Assembly: GCA_049613665.1 (NCBI GenBank)
Contig: JBMZCV010000225.1
Span: 1-6,816 of the forward strand
Length of the DNA stretch: 6,816 nucleotides
Direction: 5' to 3'
Source: JBMZCV01 sp049613665
Lineage (GTDB): Bacteria > Bacteroidota > Bacteroidia > Chitinophagales > UBA2359
The translations under genes and the position numbers were made by a program. Below, piece by piece: positions 1-6,816 of this stretch. Position 1 is the stretch's first letter. The number at the start of each line of letters is the position of its first letter. The notes below the pieces were generated by a model. The model was not told where the DNA came from, did no database searches, and saw nothing but the letters and a program-made list of their open reading frames with translations.

Positions 1-40
1 GCGAAAAACAATATTCTTGTTATGCTTAAATTCGACAACC

Positions 41-73
41 CACCTTCAAGATTTTTTAAAAACCTTGAAGGTG
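41..73. repeat. 33-base near-perfect palindrome downstream of the metalloprotease gene
   Basis: CACCTTCAAG (41-50) pairs with CTTGAAGGTG (64-73). After one A/C mismatch, TTTTT pairs with AAAAA toward the centre at 57. It lies 31 bases past the TAA stop of the metalloprotease gene, so it may stabilise or end that transcript. No U run follows it on the minus strand (the next bases are GGTTGTCG), so it is not a classical intrinsic terminator. It could equally be a dispersed intergenic palindrome or a protein-binding site. Confidence 0.6.
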
Positions 74-104
74 CGAAGTTTCAGAAATAGTTTAGAAATA
101 ACAT

Positions 105-2285
105 TTATTTTACCAACATCAATTTTTCAGTAGCTGTATTTTCGCCATTGCTCAAATGCACAAAATAAATACCTGCTGATAGTTTTTCGGTCATAACAAC
201 AGTATTTGCTTGCTCTTTGCTAACATTTTGTTGCAATACAACACGTCCAATATTATCCATAATCGTCAAAGTATTGTTTTGTTTCAAACTTTCTGCATTC
301 CAGCTTACAACAACTTGATTATGAGCAGGATTTGGATATAAATTAAACATATTGGTTGTTTTCTCTGCTTCATCAATACCAACTGCCCATTTCTGTATAT
401 TGATATTGTCGAGATATAAATTATTGCCTTCGCCTCTAATTTGCTCAATTTTCAAAATAGCACTTCGCACATTTGAATAGTTAGATAAGTTTACGGTGTG
501 CATTTTCCAATGGCTATCATCCGTAGGAACAAAAGCAGCAGTTGTTGGGTCTGCACTTGTCAGTTCAGCTCCTTTAACAAATGCAATAGGTATGAAAGTA
601 TCGCCACAATCGGTAGAAATAGAAATTTGAACTTCATCAGAAAAGCTACCTTCATTTTTTAGAGCATAAGCTGCATAAAAAGTCATTGTTGGATTAGAAG
701 ACACCAAGTCTAGCTTTTGTGTAATAATAGCATCTGTTTCGCCTGTTGCATCATAGTTGAAATTGTCTATAAAAATAGAATTATTGCTACCAACACCAGC
801 AGTATTTGTAAATTCAAAACCTGTATTATCATTGTCTAAAATTTCCCAATCATCGTCACTAAAATTACCTGTTTCAAAACTTTCTTGAAAAGATAATCCA
901 TCGCCAATGCCAGAGGTAGAAAAATTAATAGTTTCCCAAGTGTTGTTTTCAGGAAAAGCATCTGGCAAGCCATTTGGACTAACAAGGCTAATATCAAAAG
1001 AGTGAAAAATGCCAGGCCCACTTACACCCACCAAAGGCAATGTAATTTCGGTGGTAGCCAAAGAAGCTAAAGGTACATCTGGCGTGTAATAATAGATTTC
1101 GGTATCTCCGCCATCTGTCGAATAATGTATTTCGAGAAAAACGATAGGCGTAGTTCCAAAGTTAGTGATTTGAATAGTTGGTTCAAAGGAAGTACACAAA
1201 CCAAAGCCTGTTGGATAAAAAACATCATCTAAAATGACATTGTTTGCTCCTTGCTCTGGTGGTACGCAAGCCAAGTTCGAAGCTGCCGTAATGCCAGAAC
1301 GATAGCCATTTCCTGTAATAACAGCTCTCATGCGTGCTTTTTGACCTAAAGTAAATGAGTTTAGGCAAGCATCGCCAGCATAATCCATATAATTTTCTAC
1401 CATATCTGGTAAATCTGGCGTTTCGTTGCTACATTGATTGCTGCTGAAACTACAACTAAAATTCGGCTCAAAAGTACGAGGTGTGTCTGAAACACCATCA
1501 TCTGCTGTGCAAGTTGTTTCATCATTTCCAGGCCCCCAAGGGTGATATAAGTTTAGCCAGTGACCAATTTCATGAGCGGCAGTACGCCCATTGTTATATT
1601 GACCCAAAGAAGGCGGAATTGTACCAAAACAGTTGTATGCAATCGCCAAACCATCGACACTAGGCGTAATCGTACCTGGAATATAGGCATATCCTAACAC
1701 GCCTCCACCACGAAGCGAGTTGCACACCCAAATATTGAGGTATCGTGAAGTAGGCCAAGCATCAGTACCACCAGAAGAAGCAAACTTCATACCGTCGTCT
1801 TCCCAGTTTTGTACATCACTTGCCGTTCTAGTAATACCATTTGTAGGAAAGCCTTCTGGCGTACGTTGTGCCAAACAAAACTCCATTTCACAATCGGCTA
1901 CTACATCTAAAAATATATCACGAGTATTTTCTGCATTGTCGTTGGTACGGCGATACATTCTATTCATTTCATCAATTTGTGAGAATATTTTTTCATCACT
2001 AATATTAGAAGCTGGATTTCCTGTATAAGAAACAATATGCACCACAACAGGAATGGTTAAAATGTCGTCTGTTTTGGCTTGCAAACCATTTTTTTCAATC
2101 CATTTTTGAGTATATTCTTCTATTTCTGCACGTTTTTTTACCACTTCTGGGTCTTCTAATGCTTTTTGATATAATCTATCAACATCGCATTTTTCAAATT
2201 GTGTTTCTTCGCTTTGTTGAGCAAATAATGGTGCAGCTAGAAAAAAGCATACTGCTACAATAAAAAAGGTATAATTTCTCTTCAT
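105..2285 (-). CDS. Secreted M43-type zinc metalloprotease with T9SS type A sorting domain
   Basis: This is a complete gene of 726 codons ending in TAA. It predicts an exported zinc endopeptidase of the M43 (cytophagalysin/pappalysin) family. Residues 1-22 form a signal peptide: basic MKRN, a hydrophobic core, then LFA before QQ. The ATG fits because this peptide starts directly at it. An acidic, helical pro-region follows (about 25-70). The catalytic domain spans about 75-340. It has HEIGHWLNLYH at 238-248 (three zinc-binding His, catalytic Glu239), several Cys likely in disulfides, and a Met-turn at NYMDY (298-302). Residues about 346-455 resemble a CARDB-like beta domain, and about 463-632 a MAM/cleaved-adhesin-like jelly roll. 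The last 80 or so residues (from NLYPNPA at 648) match a T9SS type A sorting domain, so export across the outer membrane with removal of this tail is expected. No Shine-Dalgarno precedes the ATG, as is usual in Bacteroidota. The substrate cannot be told. The family call is strong; the accessory domain names are tentative. Confidence 0.93.
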   Translation of the reverse strand: MKRNYTFFIVAVCFFLAAPLFAQQSEETQFEKCDVDRLYQKALEDPEVVKKRAEIEEYTQKWIEKNGLQAKTDDILTIPVVVHIVSYTGNPASNISDEKIFSQIDEMNRMYRRTNDNAENTRDIFLDVVADCEMEFCLAQRTPEGFPTNGITRTASDVQNWEDDGMKFASSGGTDAWPTSRYLNIWVCNSLRGGGVLGYAYIPGTITPSVDGLAIAYNCFGTIPPSLGQYNNGRTAAHEIGHWLNLYHPWGPGNDETTCTADDGVSDTPRTFEPNFSCSFSSNQCSNETPDLPDMVENYMDYAGDACLNSFTLGQKARMRAVITGNGYRSGITAASNLACVPPEQGANNVILDDVFYPTGFGLCTSFEPTIQITNFGTTPIVFLEIHYSTDGGDTEIYYYTPDVPLASLATTEITLPLVGVSGPGIFHSFDISLVSPNGLPDAFPENNTWETINFSTSGIGDGLSFQESFETGNFSDDDWEILDNDNTGFEFTNTAGVGSNNSIFIDNFNYDATGETDAIITQKLDLVSSNPTMTFYAAYALKNEGSFSDEVQISISTDCGDTFIPIAFVKGAELTSADPTTAAFVPTDDSHWKMHTVNLSNYSNVRSAILKIEQIRGEGNNLYLDNINIQKWAVGIDEAEKTTNMFNLYPNPAHNQVVVSWNAESLKQNNTLTIMDNIGRVVLQQNVSKEQANTVVMTEKLSAGIYFVHLSNGENTATEKLMLVK

Positions 2286-2367
2286 AATAATTTATATGTA
2301 CATGAATTAATAACAAAAAAAGGTGTTTAAGTAAAAAACACTATTTAATAAAGCATTCGTTTAAGTT

Positions 2368-2396
2368 GCTAACGCATTGATAATCAAGGTGTTAGC
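2368..2396. repeat. Hairpin repeat unit 1 (GCTAACGC...GTGTTAGC)
   Basis: An imperfect palindrome: GCTAACGC pairs with GTGTTAGC (8 bp, one G-T wobble). Then comes an A/G mismatch, and TTGA pairs with TCAA around a 3-base loop (TAA). It is the most symmetric of three related units. The preceding bases (TAAGTTGC, overlapping the start of the unit) also recur shortly before unit 2. Confidence 0.65.
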
Positions 2397-2462
2397 TTGT
2401 TCTGAAATGCTCAAAAACTTCTAAACGGCTACTTAATAAAAATAAATGGTAAGTTGCAAAAG

Positions 2463-2490
2463 CTAACACGCTGCTCATTCAGTATGTTAG
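2463..2490. repeat. Hairpin repeat unit 2 (CTAACACGCTG...TGTTAG)
   Basis: CTAACA pairs with TGTTAG, then a mismatch, then GCTG pairs with CAGT (one wobble) around a 6-base loop. It shares the 11-mer CTAACACGCTG exactly with unit 3. It starts about 95 bases after unit 1. Confidence 0.6.
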
Positions 2491-2566
2491 AAAATCTATT
2501 CTTACTAATTAAAGTTTGGTTTGTTACTTAAATAGTTGGATAAGTTTATTCTGCAAATTGTGAAAA

Positions 2567-2593
2567 CTAACACGCTGAATATCAATGTGTTAA
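2567..2593. repeat. Hairpin repeat unit 3 (CTAACACGCTG...GTGTTA)
   Basis: TAACAC (2568-2573) pairs with GTGTTA (2587-2592). A wobble and a mismatch follow, then TGA pairs with TCA around a 3-base loop. The unit shares CTAACACGCTG with unit 2. The right arm also forms the perfect 10-base palindrome GTGTTAACAC (2587-2596). It starts about 104 bases after unit 2, so the three units are roughly evenly spaced. Confidence 0.6.
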
Positions 2594-2805
2594 CACAAAT
2601 TGTACTATTATTAAATAGTGCTTGGCACTTAGAATTAGCTAAATATCCATTTTTATTTTGGTTTTATAAGAATTTTTAGTGTTTTATTTTAGTAAAAAAA
2701 GCACTTTGGTAAGTTGGCTTACTATTCTAGCTTTTTGAATAAACGCTTTTTAACGAAAAAACTACCATATAAAAAATTGACCTTTGTGTTGTTTTTTTAT
2801 GACAA

Positions 2806-2922
2806 TTTTGTCACTACGAGACACGAAGCAGTCCAGTATGGCAAGCGGTAGGCATGAAGTTAAACGGTATTTTGTCTTCTTCGGTATGTTGTAGATTGCT
2901 TCACAGGCTCGCAAAGACAAAA
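2806..2922. repeat. 117-base imperfect inverted-repeat element
   Basis: The ends pair in segments: TTTTGTC (2806-2812) with GACAAAA (2916-2922), CGAG (2817-2820) with CTCG (2908-2911), and GAAGCAGTC (2825-2833) with GATTGCTTC (2894-2902, one wobble). Small mismatches and a one-base slip lie between the segments. The ends resemble, from memory, the dispersed GTCATTGCGAG...GAAGCAATC palindromes common between genes in many Bacteroidota genomes. The middle (about 2836-2890) is less AT-rich than its surroundings and does not pair. There is no coding capacity. Copy number in the genome cannot be checked here. Confidence 0.6.
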
Positions 2923-3046
2923 AGCAGGCTTTGCAAAAACAAGCTTTTGTTACTTTCTTTTTTTTGATTAATAAGTCACATTTCTTTGGGGATTACAACT
3001 CCAATTTGGGTTATTAAATAGGTATGCTTTTTTGTGTAAAAATAGT

Positions 3047-3099
3047 AAAAAAAATCATAAAAAAAGGCAATACATATTATTCAAATATGTATTGCCTTT
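3047..3099 (-). terminator. Intrinsic terminator of the alpha-2-macroglobulin gene
   Basis: A perfect 16-bp stem pairs 3063-3078 with 3084-3099 (arm AAAGGCAATACATATT) around a 5-base loop. It begins 24 bases past the TAG stop. Read on the minus strand, the stem runs into seven U (3065-3059), and eight more U follow at 3054-3047. This is a textbook rho-independent terminator for leftward transcription. It should largely separate the macroglobulin transcript from the metalloprotease gene downstream. On the plus strand the stem is not followed by a comparable T run, so it is directional. Confidence 0.92.
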
Positions 3100-3123
3100 G
3101 CTTGTTAAGTTTAAATGTCTTTT

Positions 3124-6100
3124 CTATTCAATCACCACACGAATCCCCTCCGAATGCGTCGTAAATTCAGGTGCATACATACACTGCATAGTCGTGATTC
3201 CATTCGAGAAATCGCCAGCGTGACTAGCTCTTAAATCGTATTCAAAAACGTAAGTTCCTTTTGGCAAGTAGCCGATAAAAAAGTTGGTTGCTGCATCTTT
3301 CGTGCTTTCGTAGTAGCCGATTCCGCCTTGATATTTGTAGCGAGAAAGCACGTTTGTAGGCTCAAAACCTGCCGCTCTCATATCTTTCAAATGCACATAT
3401 TCCATCAATCTATCGACACGAATTTCTACACGCACTCTTACCAAATCGCCAATATTGATTTTCGCACCATCTGAAAGTGCCGATAATTCTTCGCCACTTT
3501 TCGTATTTTTCTTCAAAAACACTTCTTTTTTGATGGCTAAAGGCGTTTCGGCATGTGTAATTTTGTCGAGTTGCTCAAAATACTGCCAATATACCGCTCC
3601 CCAAGCTACGCCATCGTCAGTTTTCGTGACAACGATATTTTTCATTTCCGTTTCAATATCGCCAGCTTGCCAAGCCGTTTTATAGTAGCCTGTTCCTGCT
3701 TCGGTTTTCAAATCTGGCATAGTGCTAGGATGCACGACATGATTTCCAAGTTGTACTTTCGCCACTTCATCACTTTGCAACAAATCTGTTCCCTGCAAGA
3801 GTAAAGCATAGCAAGCTTCAGCAGTTGCTTTTGTCGTTTTCCAATCTTGCGTTTGCTTTTGTTTCAGTAGCCAAATTTTCAGTTCATCAACTACTTCTTT
3901 GTCGTTTTCTATTTCGCTGAAAGCCTCAATAATCAAAGCTTGCGTTTCGATAGGTGCTTCATACCAAAACCAACCACTGCGAATATCTTTGAAATACATG
4001 CCCATTTCATCATTGTAAGTCGCATTTTGCCTCAATGATTCTAAAATGTCGGCTGGCGTTTTTCTATCTGCTTTTTCTAGCCTGTGAATAGCTAAAGCTA
4101 TCATACCTTGCGAATATTTGCTTTGCGAAACCCAATATTCTTGTGCTTGTCCAAGATAATAATTAAAGGCTTTTTTATGCGTATTATTGAAATTTACATC
4201 TGGAAAAAAGCTACGAGCATATAAGTAGTGAATCGCAATATTCGATAGATTATTTTTGCTTAAATCAGTGTTATATTTTTTCAGATTTTTATAATCTTCA
4301 TGAATTTTGCTATCCAAATATCGCACCGCTTTTTCCATTGCCGATTGCATATTGTAGTTGTCCGATTTGATGCCTAGCTGCTGCAAATGCCCAATTCCTG
4401 TGACGAGATGTTGCGTAATATAACGATTTGGTCTCATGCCCGAAAACCACGGCCATGCACCATTATCCATTTGCCGTTCCAATAATTTTTTCTCTGCTAC
4501 GGCTAGTTCATTGGTCATTTTTTGCAAATCAAAAAGCAAACCTAAACGCTGTTTTCGCTCCGATTCGTTTTTCGCTGCTCTTACCCACGGCGTTTCTTCT
4601 AGCAACAAGCTTTTCAATTCTTGATTTTTCTCCAAGTTGGAAAGTAATGCACTTTTTACGGCTGCTTTATCCTTGTTTTGTTTCAAAATTTTGGCTTCTG
4701 CTGTCCAAGTATCAAATACTTTTTTGATTTTCGGACTAGAATTAGCCGCATGTGCTGCAATGCTATTGGCATAATAACGGCTAAAAATTTGCTCGCTACA
4801 TTCATGCGGATATTCCATCATGTAAGGCAAAGCTTGAATAGCATACCAAACAGGGTGCGAACTAAATTCTAGCGTCATGCTTTGATGTTTCAAGGTATTG
4901 GAAGCCTCTGCTTTATCTAGGTTTTTAAAAGTAAATTTGTGTTCACCTTTTCCACGCACAGGCAAAGGCATGGTTTCTGTCACAAGCATACGATTTGTTA
5001 AAACAGGCAACATATTTTCTTCGCCATCAGAAAACTTGCCAGCTTTCGCAATGATTCGATACACAACGGCAGACACATTACCTGGAATATGCAGTTTCCA
5101 ATTCAACGCACTACTTTTTTGGCCAGCTACCGAAAAATTTTGTTCTGCTTTGTGATTTCCAAAATCGGCATCAACTGCTTTCATCGTTGTCGCATCAAAA
5201 ATTTGCAAAACGGCTGTTCCACTTAGGCTTTTTTCGCTCAAATTACTCACTTTTGTACTAATCGTAATATCGTCATTTTCACGCAAAAAACGTGGTGCAT
5301 TAGGCATTACCATCAAATCTTTTTGCGTTACTACCGACTCTTCTATTTGCTTGTATTTTAAATCTTTGGTGTGTGCCAAAGCCATAAAACGCCATTTTGT
5401 CAAAGCTTCTGGAGCGGTAAACGAGATGATAATTTCGCCATCGGCATTGGTGCGTAAATCAGGCATAAAAAAGGCCGTTTCTTGCAAGTTTTTTCTGATT
5501 TGTACATCATCAAAACCGCCTTCTTTAAATTGTTGGTCATTTGGCGGAAGCGACATTCCTGCGTCGTCAGACTCCTCCATTTCTTTTCCTACTGTATCCA
5601 TCATTATTGCCGAGGCAGGAGCGGCTTCTTTTGCCAGGCTTCTTTCAATTCCCATTGACTGCGGTACTGATTTCGTCATTGCTCTTCCTCTGCCTGAACC
5701 TCTTTTCGAATATTGCATGGCATCATAGCTATTGTGCCCATAGCTTGTTAAGGAAAAGCCAAACAAATTTAATTCATCATAATATTGATACACAGAATCG
5801 TGATATTTGTTCCAAGAGTTGGCAGCTAAGTAAGAACTATTTGTGCCAAAACCATTTACAGAACTTTGGCCAAAAGAATTTGACGAATAAGCATAATTTC
5901 TATAAATTCCAAAATTCCAATCGTGAGGCCGAAAAGCATCTAGCGAAGCATCATACATAGCAGCCAACATTTCGGCAGCTACTTTTTCGCCTTTCGAGCC
6001 ACTTATTTTCAGTTGCCATTCTTCATCTTGGCCTGGCAAAAGTTTATTGCGAAACGTACTCAATTCTATGTTTAGTTCTTTGTTTGTCCATGGAATAGTA

Positions 6101-6816
6101 ACCATTTTGCTTTGGCTAAAAAAGCGATTGTATTTTATCATCGTCCACGAAATGCCTATATTTCCTCTGTGTTGTTCTTCTATTTTGAAACGCAACTTTT
6201 TTTGAGCCTGAGACGCATCTAGCCATTCTCTTTTCAAAATGGTTTTGTGGTGTACGATTTCCACTAAAACTTGAGCATTTTCGGCAGCAGAACCATAAAA
6301 AATATCGACATATTCGCCTACATCTGCTTTTTCGGTAGAAAGTTGATGCCAAAACAATTCGTTTGTCGGCACTTTATCAGCATCTTGCTCATAAATCGTG
6401 ATGTACTTTTGCCATGTTACTGCTTCGCCAAATTTATCTTTCGTTTTTAGTTCAACGAGATATTTTCCTGCTTTCCAAGTGTTTAAATTAGCTATTTCAA
6501 GCTCGCTTTTTTTAGTTGTTTTTATTTTTTTGCTAAAAACCTGCTTGCCTTTTTCCCAATTTTCTAAATTATTTTCGGCATCATATTCGTCATTTGCGAA
6601 GCGTTTATCAAAATCAGATTTTTCTATCACAAACTTATCTGGTTGCTCCCACAAACGATGTCTAAAAACTTTTTCTGGTGTTTTCAAAGCCGTAATACTA
6701 ACCTCAATATCGGCAGCTTCAAACTCGCCATTTAGGTTAGTGGTCGCAATTGGAAAAGTTGTTGCTGCTTTCGAATCAATGACATCTGCCATATTTATAC
6801 TTGCCAACAAAGCGGT
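3124..6816 (-). CDS. Alpha-2-macroglobulin family protein, C-terminal part (5' end outside window)
   Basis: The frame is open to the right edge, so the gene is cut there. The 1230 visible residues are the C-terminal part of what is probably an 1800-2000 residue protein. A TTG at 6808-6810 and an ATG at 6790-6792 lie inside the frame and are not the real start. In visible residue numbers: macroglobulin (Ig-like) domains fill about 20-290; an Asn/Ser/Tyr-rich stretch covers about 300-365; a low-complexity linker rich in Ala, Ser, Met and charged residues covers about 370-435 and is bait-like. The conserved alpha-2-macroglobulin core (TAFFMPDL, then LTKWRFMALAHT) covers about 437-530. The thioester motif CSEQ starts at Cys673 in a helical thioester-domain-like region (about 645-1010, with GAWPWFSGM near 786-794). 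A C-terminal beta domain ends in GIRVVIE and the stop is TAG. Bacterial members are thought to trap proteases in the periplasm. No T9SS tail is present. An intrinsic terminator follows. Membrane anchoring cannot be judged without the N-terminus. Confidence 0.93.
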   Translation of the reverse strand, partial: TALLASINMADVIDSKAATTFPIATTNLNGEFEAADIEVSITALKTPEKVFRHRLWEQPDKFVIEKSDFDKRFANDEYDAENNLENWEKGKQVFSKKIKTTKKSELEIANLNTWKAGKYLVELKTKDKFGEAVTWQKYITIYEQDADKVPTNELFWHQLSTEKADVGEYVDIFYGSAAENAQVLVEIVHHKTILKREWLDASQAQKKLRFKIEEQHRGNIGISWTMIKYNRFFSQSKMVTIPWTNKELNIELSTFRNKLLPGQDEEWQLKISGSKGEKVAAEMLAAMYDASLDAFRPHDWNFGIYRNYAYSSNSFGQSSVNGFGTNSSYLAANSWNKYHDSVYQYYDELNLFGFSLTSYGHNSYDAMQYSKRGSGRGRAMTKSVPQSMGIERSLAKEAAPASAIMMDTVGKEMEESDDAGMSLPPNDQQFKEGGFDDVQIRKNLQETAFFMPDLRTNADGEIIISFTAPEALTKWRFMALAHTKDLKYKQIEESVVTQKDLMVMPNAPRFLRENDDITISTKVSNLSEKSLSGTAVLQIFDATTMKAVDADFGNHKAEQNFSVAGQKSSALNWKLHIPGNVSAVVYRIIAKAGKFSDGEENMLPVLTNRMLVTETMPLPVRGKGEHKFTFKNLDKAEASNTLKHQSMTLEFSSHPVWYAIQALPYMMEYPHECSEQIFSRYYANSIAAHAANSSPKIKKVFDTWTAEAKILKQNKDKAAVKSALLSNLEKNQELKSLLLEETPWVRAAKNESERKQRLGLLFDLQKMTNELAVAEKKLLERQMDNGAWPWFSGMRPNRYITQHLVTGIGHLQQLGIKSDNYNMQSAMEKAVRYLDSKIHEDYKNLKKYNTDLSKNNLSNIAIHYLYARSFFPDVNFNNTHKKAFNYYLGQAQEYWVSQSKYSQGMIALAIHRLEKADRKTPADILESLRQNATYNDEMGMYFKDIRSGWFWYEAPIETQALIIEAFSEIENDKEVVDELKIWLLKQKQTQDWKTTKATAEACYALLLQGTDLLQSDEVAKVQLGNHVVHPSTMPDLKTEAGTGYYKTAWQAGDIETEMKNIVVTKTDDGVAWGAVYWQYFEQLDKITHAETPLAIKKEVFLKKNTKSGEELSALSDGAKINIGDLVRVRVEIRVDRLMEYVHLKDMRAAGFEPTNVLSRYKYQGGIGYYESTKDAATNFFIGYLPKGTYVFEYDLRASHAGDFSNGITTMQCMYAPEFTTHSEGIRVVIE

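Larger units (their letters stand above)
2328..2631. repeat. MITE-like block bounded by imperfect 24-base inverted repeats
   Basis: The left end (2328-2351) reads TAAGT, six bases, then CACTATTTAATAA. The right end (2608-2631), reverse complemented, reads TAAGT, six different bases, then CACTATTTAATAA. The inner 13 bases are identical and the outer five are identical at the same spacing. Two of the six spacer bases also agree, giving 20 of 24 matches. Three related hairpins lie between the ends. There is no open reading frame, so any movement would need an enzyme supplied from elsewhere. No direct target duplication is obvious at the two ends. It starts 42 bases upstream of the metalloprotease ATG and may lie in its leader. 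The symmetry is directly seen. Calling it a mobile or formerly mobile element is inference, and chance pairing of AT-rich sequence is possible for the outer part. Confidence 0.5.
2286..3123. other. Intergenic region, repeat-rich, no credible gene
   Basis: These 838 bases separate two genes that point the same way. The region is very AT-rich and full of stops in all frames. The only open frame of any length (plus strand, from 3032) crosses the terminator and runs antisense into the macroglobulin gene, so it is not a gene. From left to right the region holds the short upstream region of the metalloprotease gene, a 304-base block with terminal inverted repeats and three hairpins (2328-2631), an AT-rich stretch in which I see nothing beyond a tiny GTAAG-TTGG-CTTAC hairpin (2709-2722), a 117-base inverted-repeat element (2806-2922), and the terminator. 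I searched by eye for the Bacteroidota promoter pattern (TTG, then TAnnTTTG) leading into the protease gene and found no good match, so no promoter is called. Confidence 0.8.

Noticed and set aside
2368..2593. CTAAC...GTTAG units as integron attC sites
   Set aside because: The outer boxes do not fit RYYYAAC and GTTRRRY, the units are only 27-29 bases long, they lack the second pair of boxes, and there are no cassette genes or integrase.
2368..2593. Three spaced repeats as a CRISPR array
   Set aside because: The repeats are diverged rather than identical, the spacing of about 95-104 bases is too wide and uneven, and no cas genes are visible.
2286..2640. Bacteroidota-type promoter for the metalloprotease gene
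   Set aside because: No sequence matches TAnnTTTG with a suitably spaced upstream TTG on the minus strand. The nearest candidate, around 2457-2465, has the wrong spacing.
2709..2722. GTAAG-TTGG-CTTAC hairpin as a terminator or regulatory site
   Set aside because: The stem is only 5 bp and has no U tract in either direction. This is expected by chance in AT-rich DNA.
3032..3223. Small plus-strand frame of 63 codons
   Set aside because: It begins in the A-rich tract of the terminator, crosses the hairpin and runs antisense into the end of the macroglobulin gene. It has no ribosome site or recognisable protein character.
5351..5960. Plus-strand open frames of up to 139 codons opposite the macroglobulin gene
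   Set aside because: They lie wholly antisense to a well-supported coding region, have no recognisable domains, and overlap one another in different frames.
6790..6810. TTG at 6808-6810 or ATG at 6790-6792 as the start of the macroglobulin gene
   Set aside because: The frame stays open to the window edge, no signal peptide follows, and the protein would lack the N-terminal domains of the family. The gene is simply cut by the window.

Overview
The window is AT-rich DNA from a member of the Bacteroidota, most likely a Cytophagales-type marine or environmental lineage. The phylum call rests on a C-terminal type IX secretion (T9SS) sorting domain in the first gene, a Bacteroidota-style alpha-2-macroglobulin in the second, and no Shine-Dalgarno sequence before the one visible start codon. 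Genus cannot be read from this sequence.

Two protein genes account for most of the window, both on the minus strand. On the right, 3124-6816, is the C-terminal two thirds or so of a large alpha-2-macroglobulin family protein. It runs off the right edge, so its true start and signal sequence are not visible. It keeps a thioester motif (CSEQ) and a low-complexity bait-like linker, and it ends in a strong intrinsic terminator at about 3047-3099. On the left, 105-2285, is a complete gene for a secreted M43-type (cytophagalysin/pappalysin-like) zinc metalloprotease of 726 residues: signal peptide, HExxHxxxxxH zinc site, Met-turn, two beta-rich accessory regions and a T9SS type A sorting domain.

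The 838 bases between the genes (2286-3123) hold no credible gene but are rich in structure. There is a roughly 300-base block bounded by imperfect 24-base inverted repeats that contains three related, diverged hairpins (CTAAC...GTTAG). There is also a separate 117-base imperfect inverted-repeat element at 2806-2922, and the terminator. Another near-perfect 33-base palindrome (41-73) lies just past the end of the protease gene. These look like intergenic palindromic or MITE-like repeats. They are the least explained part of the window.

The two genes probably do not form one operon, because a strong terminator and over 800 bases separate them. Functionally, one makes an exported protease and the other a protein of a protease-trapping family. 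That pairing is suggestive, but nothing in the sequence shows that they act together. I see no CRISPR array, RNA gene, transposase or convincing new multi-gene system here.
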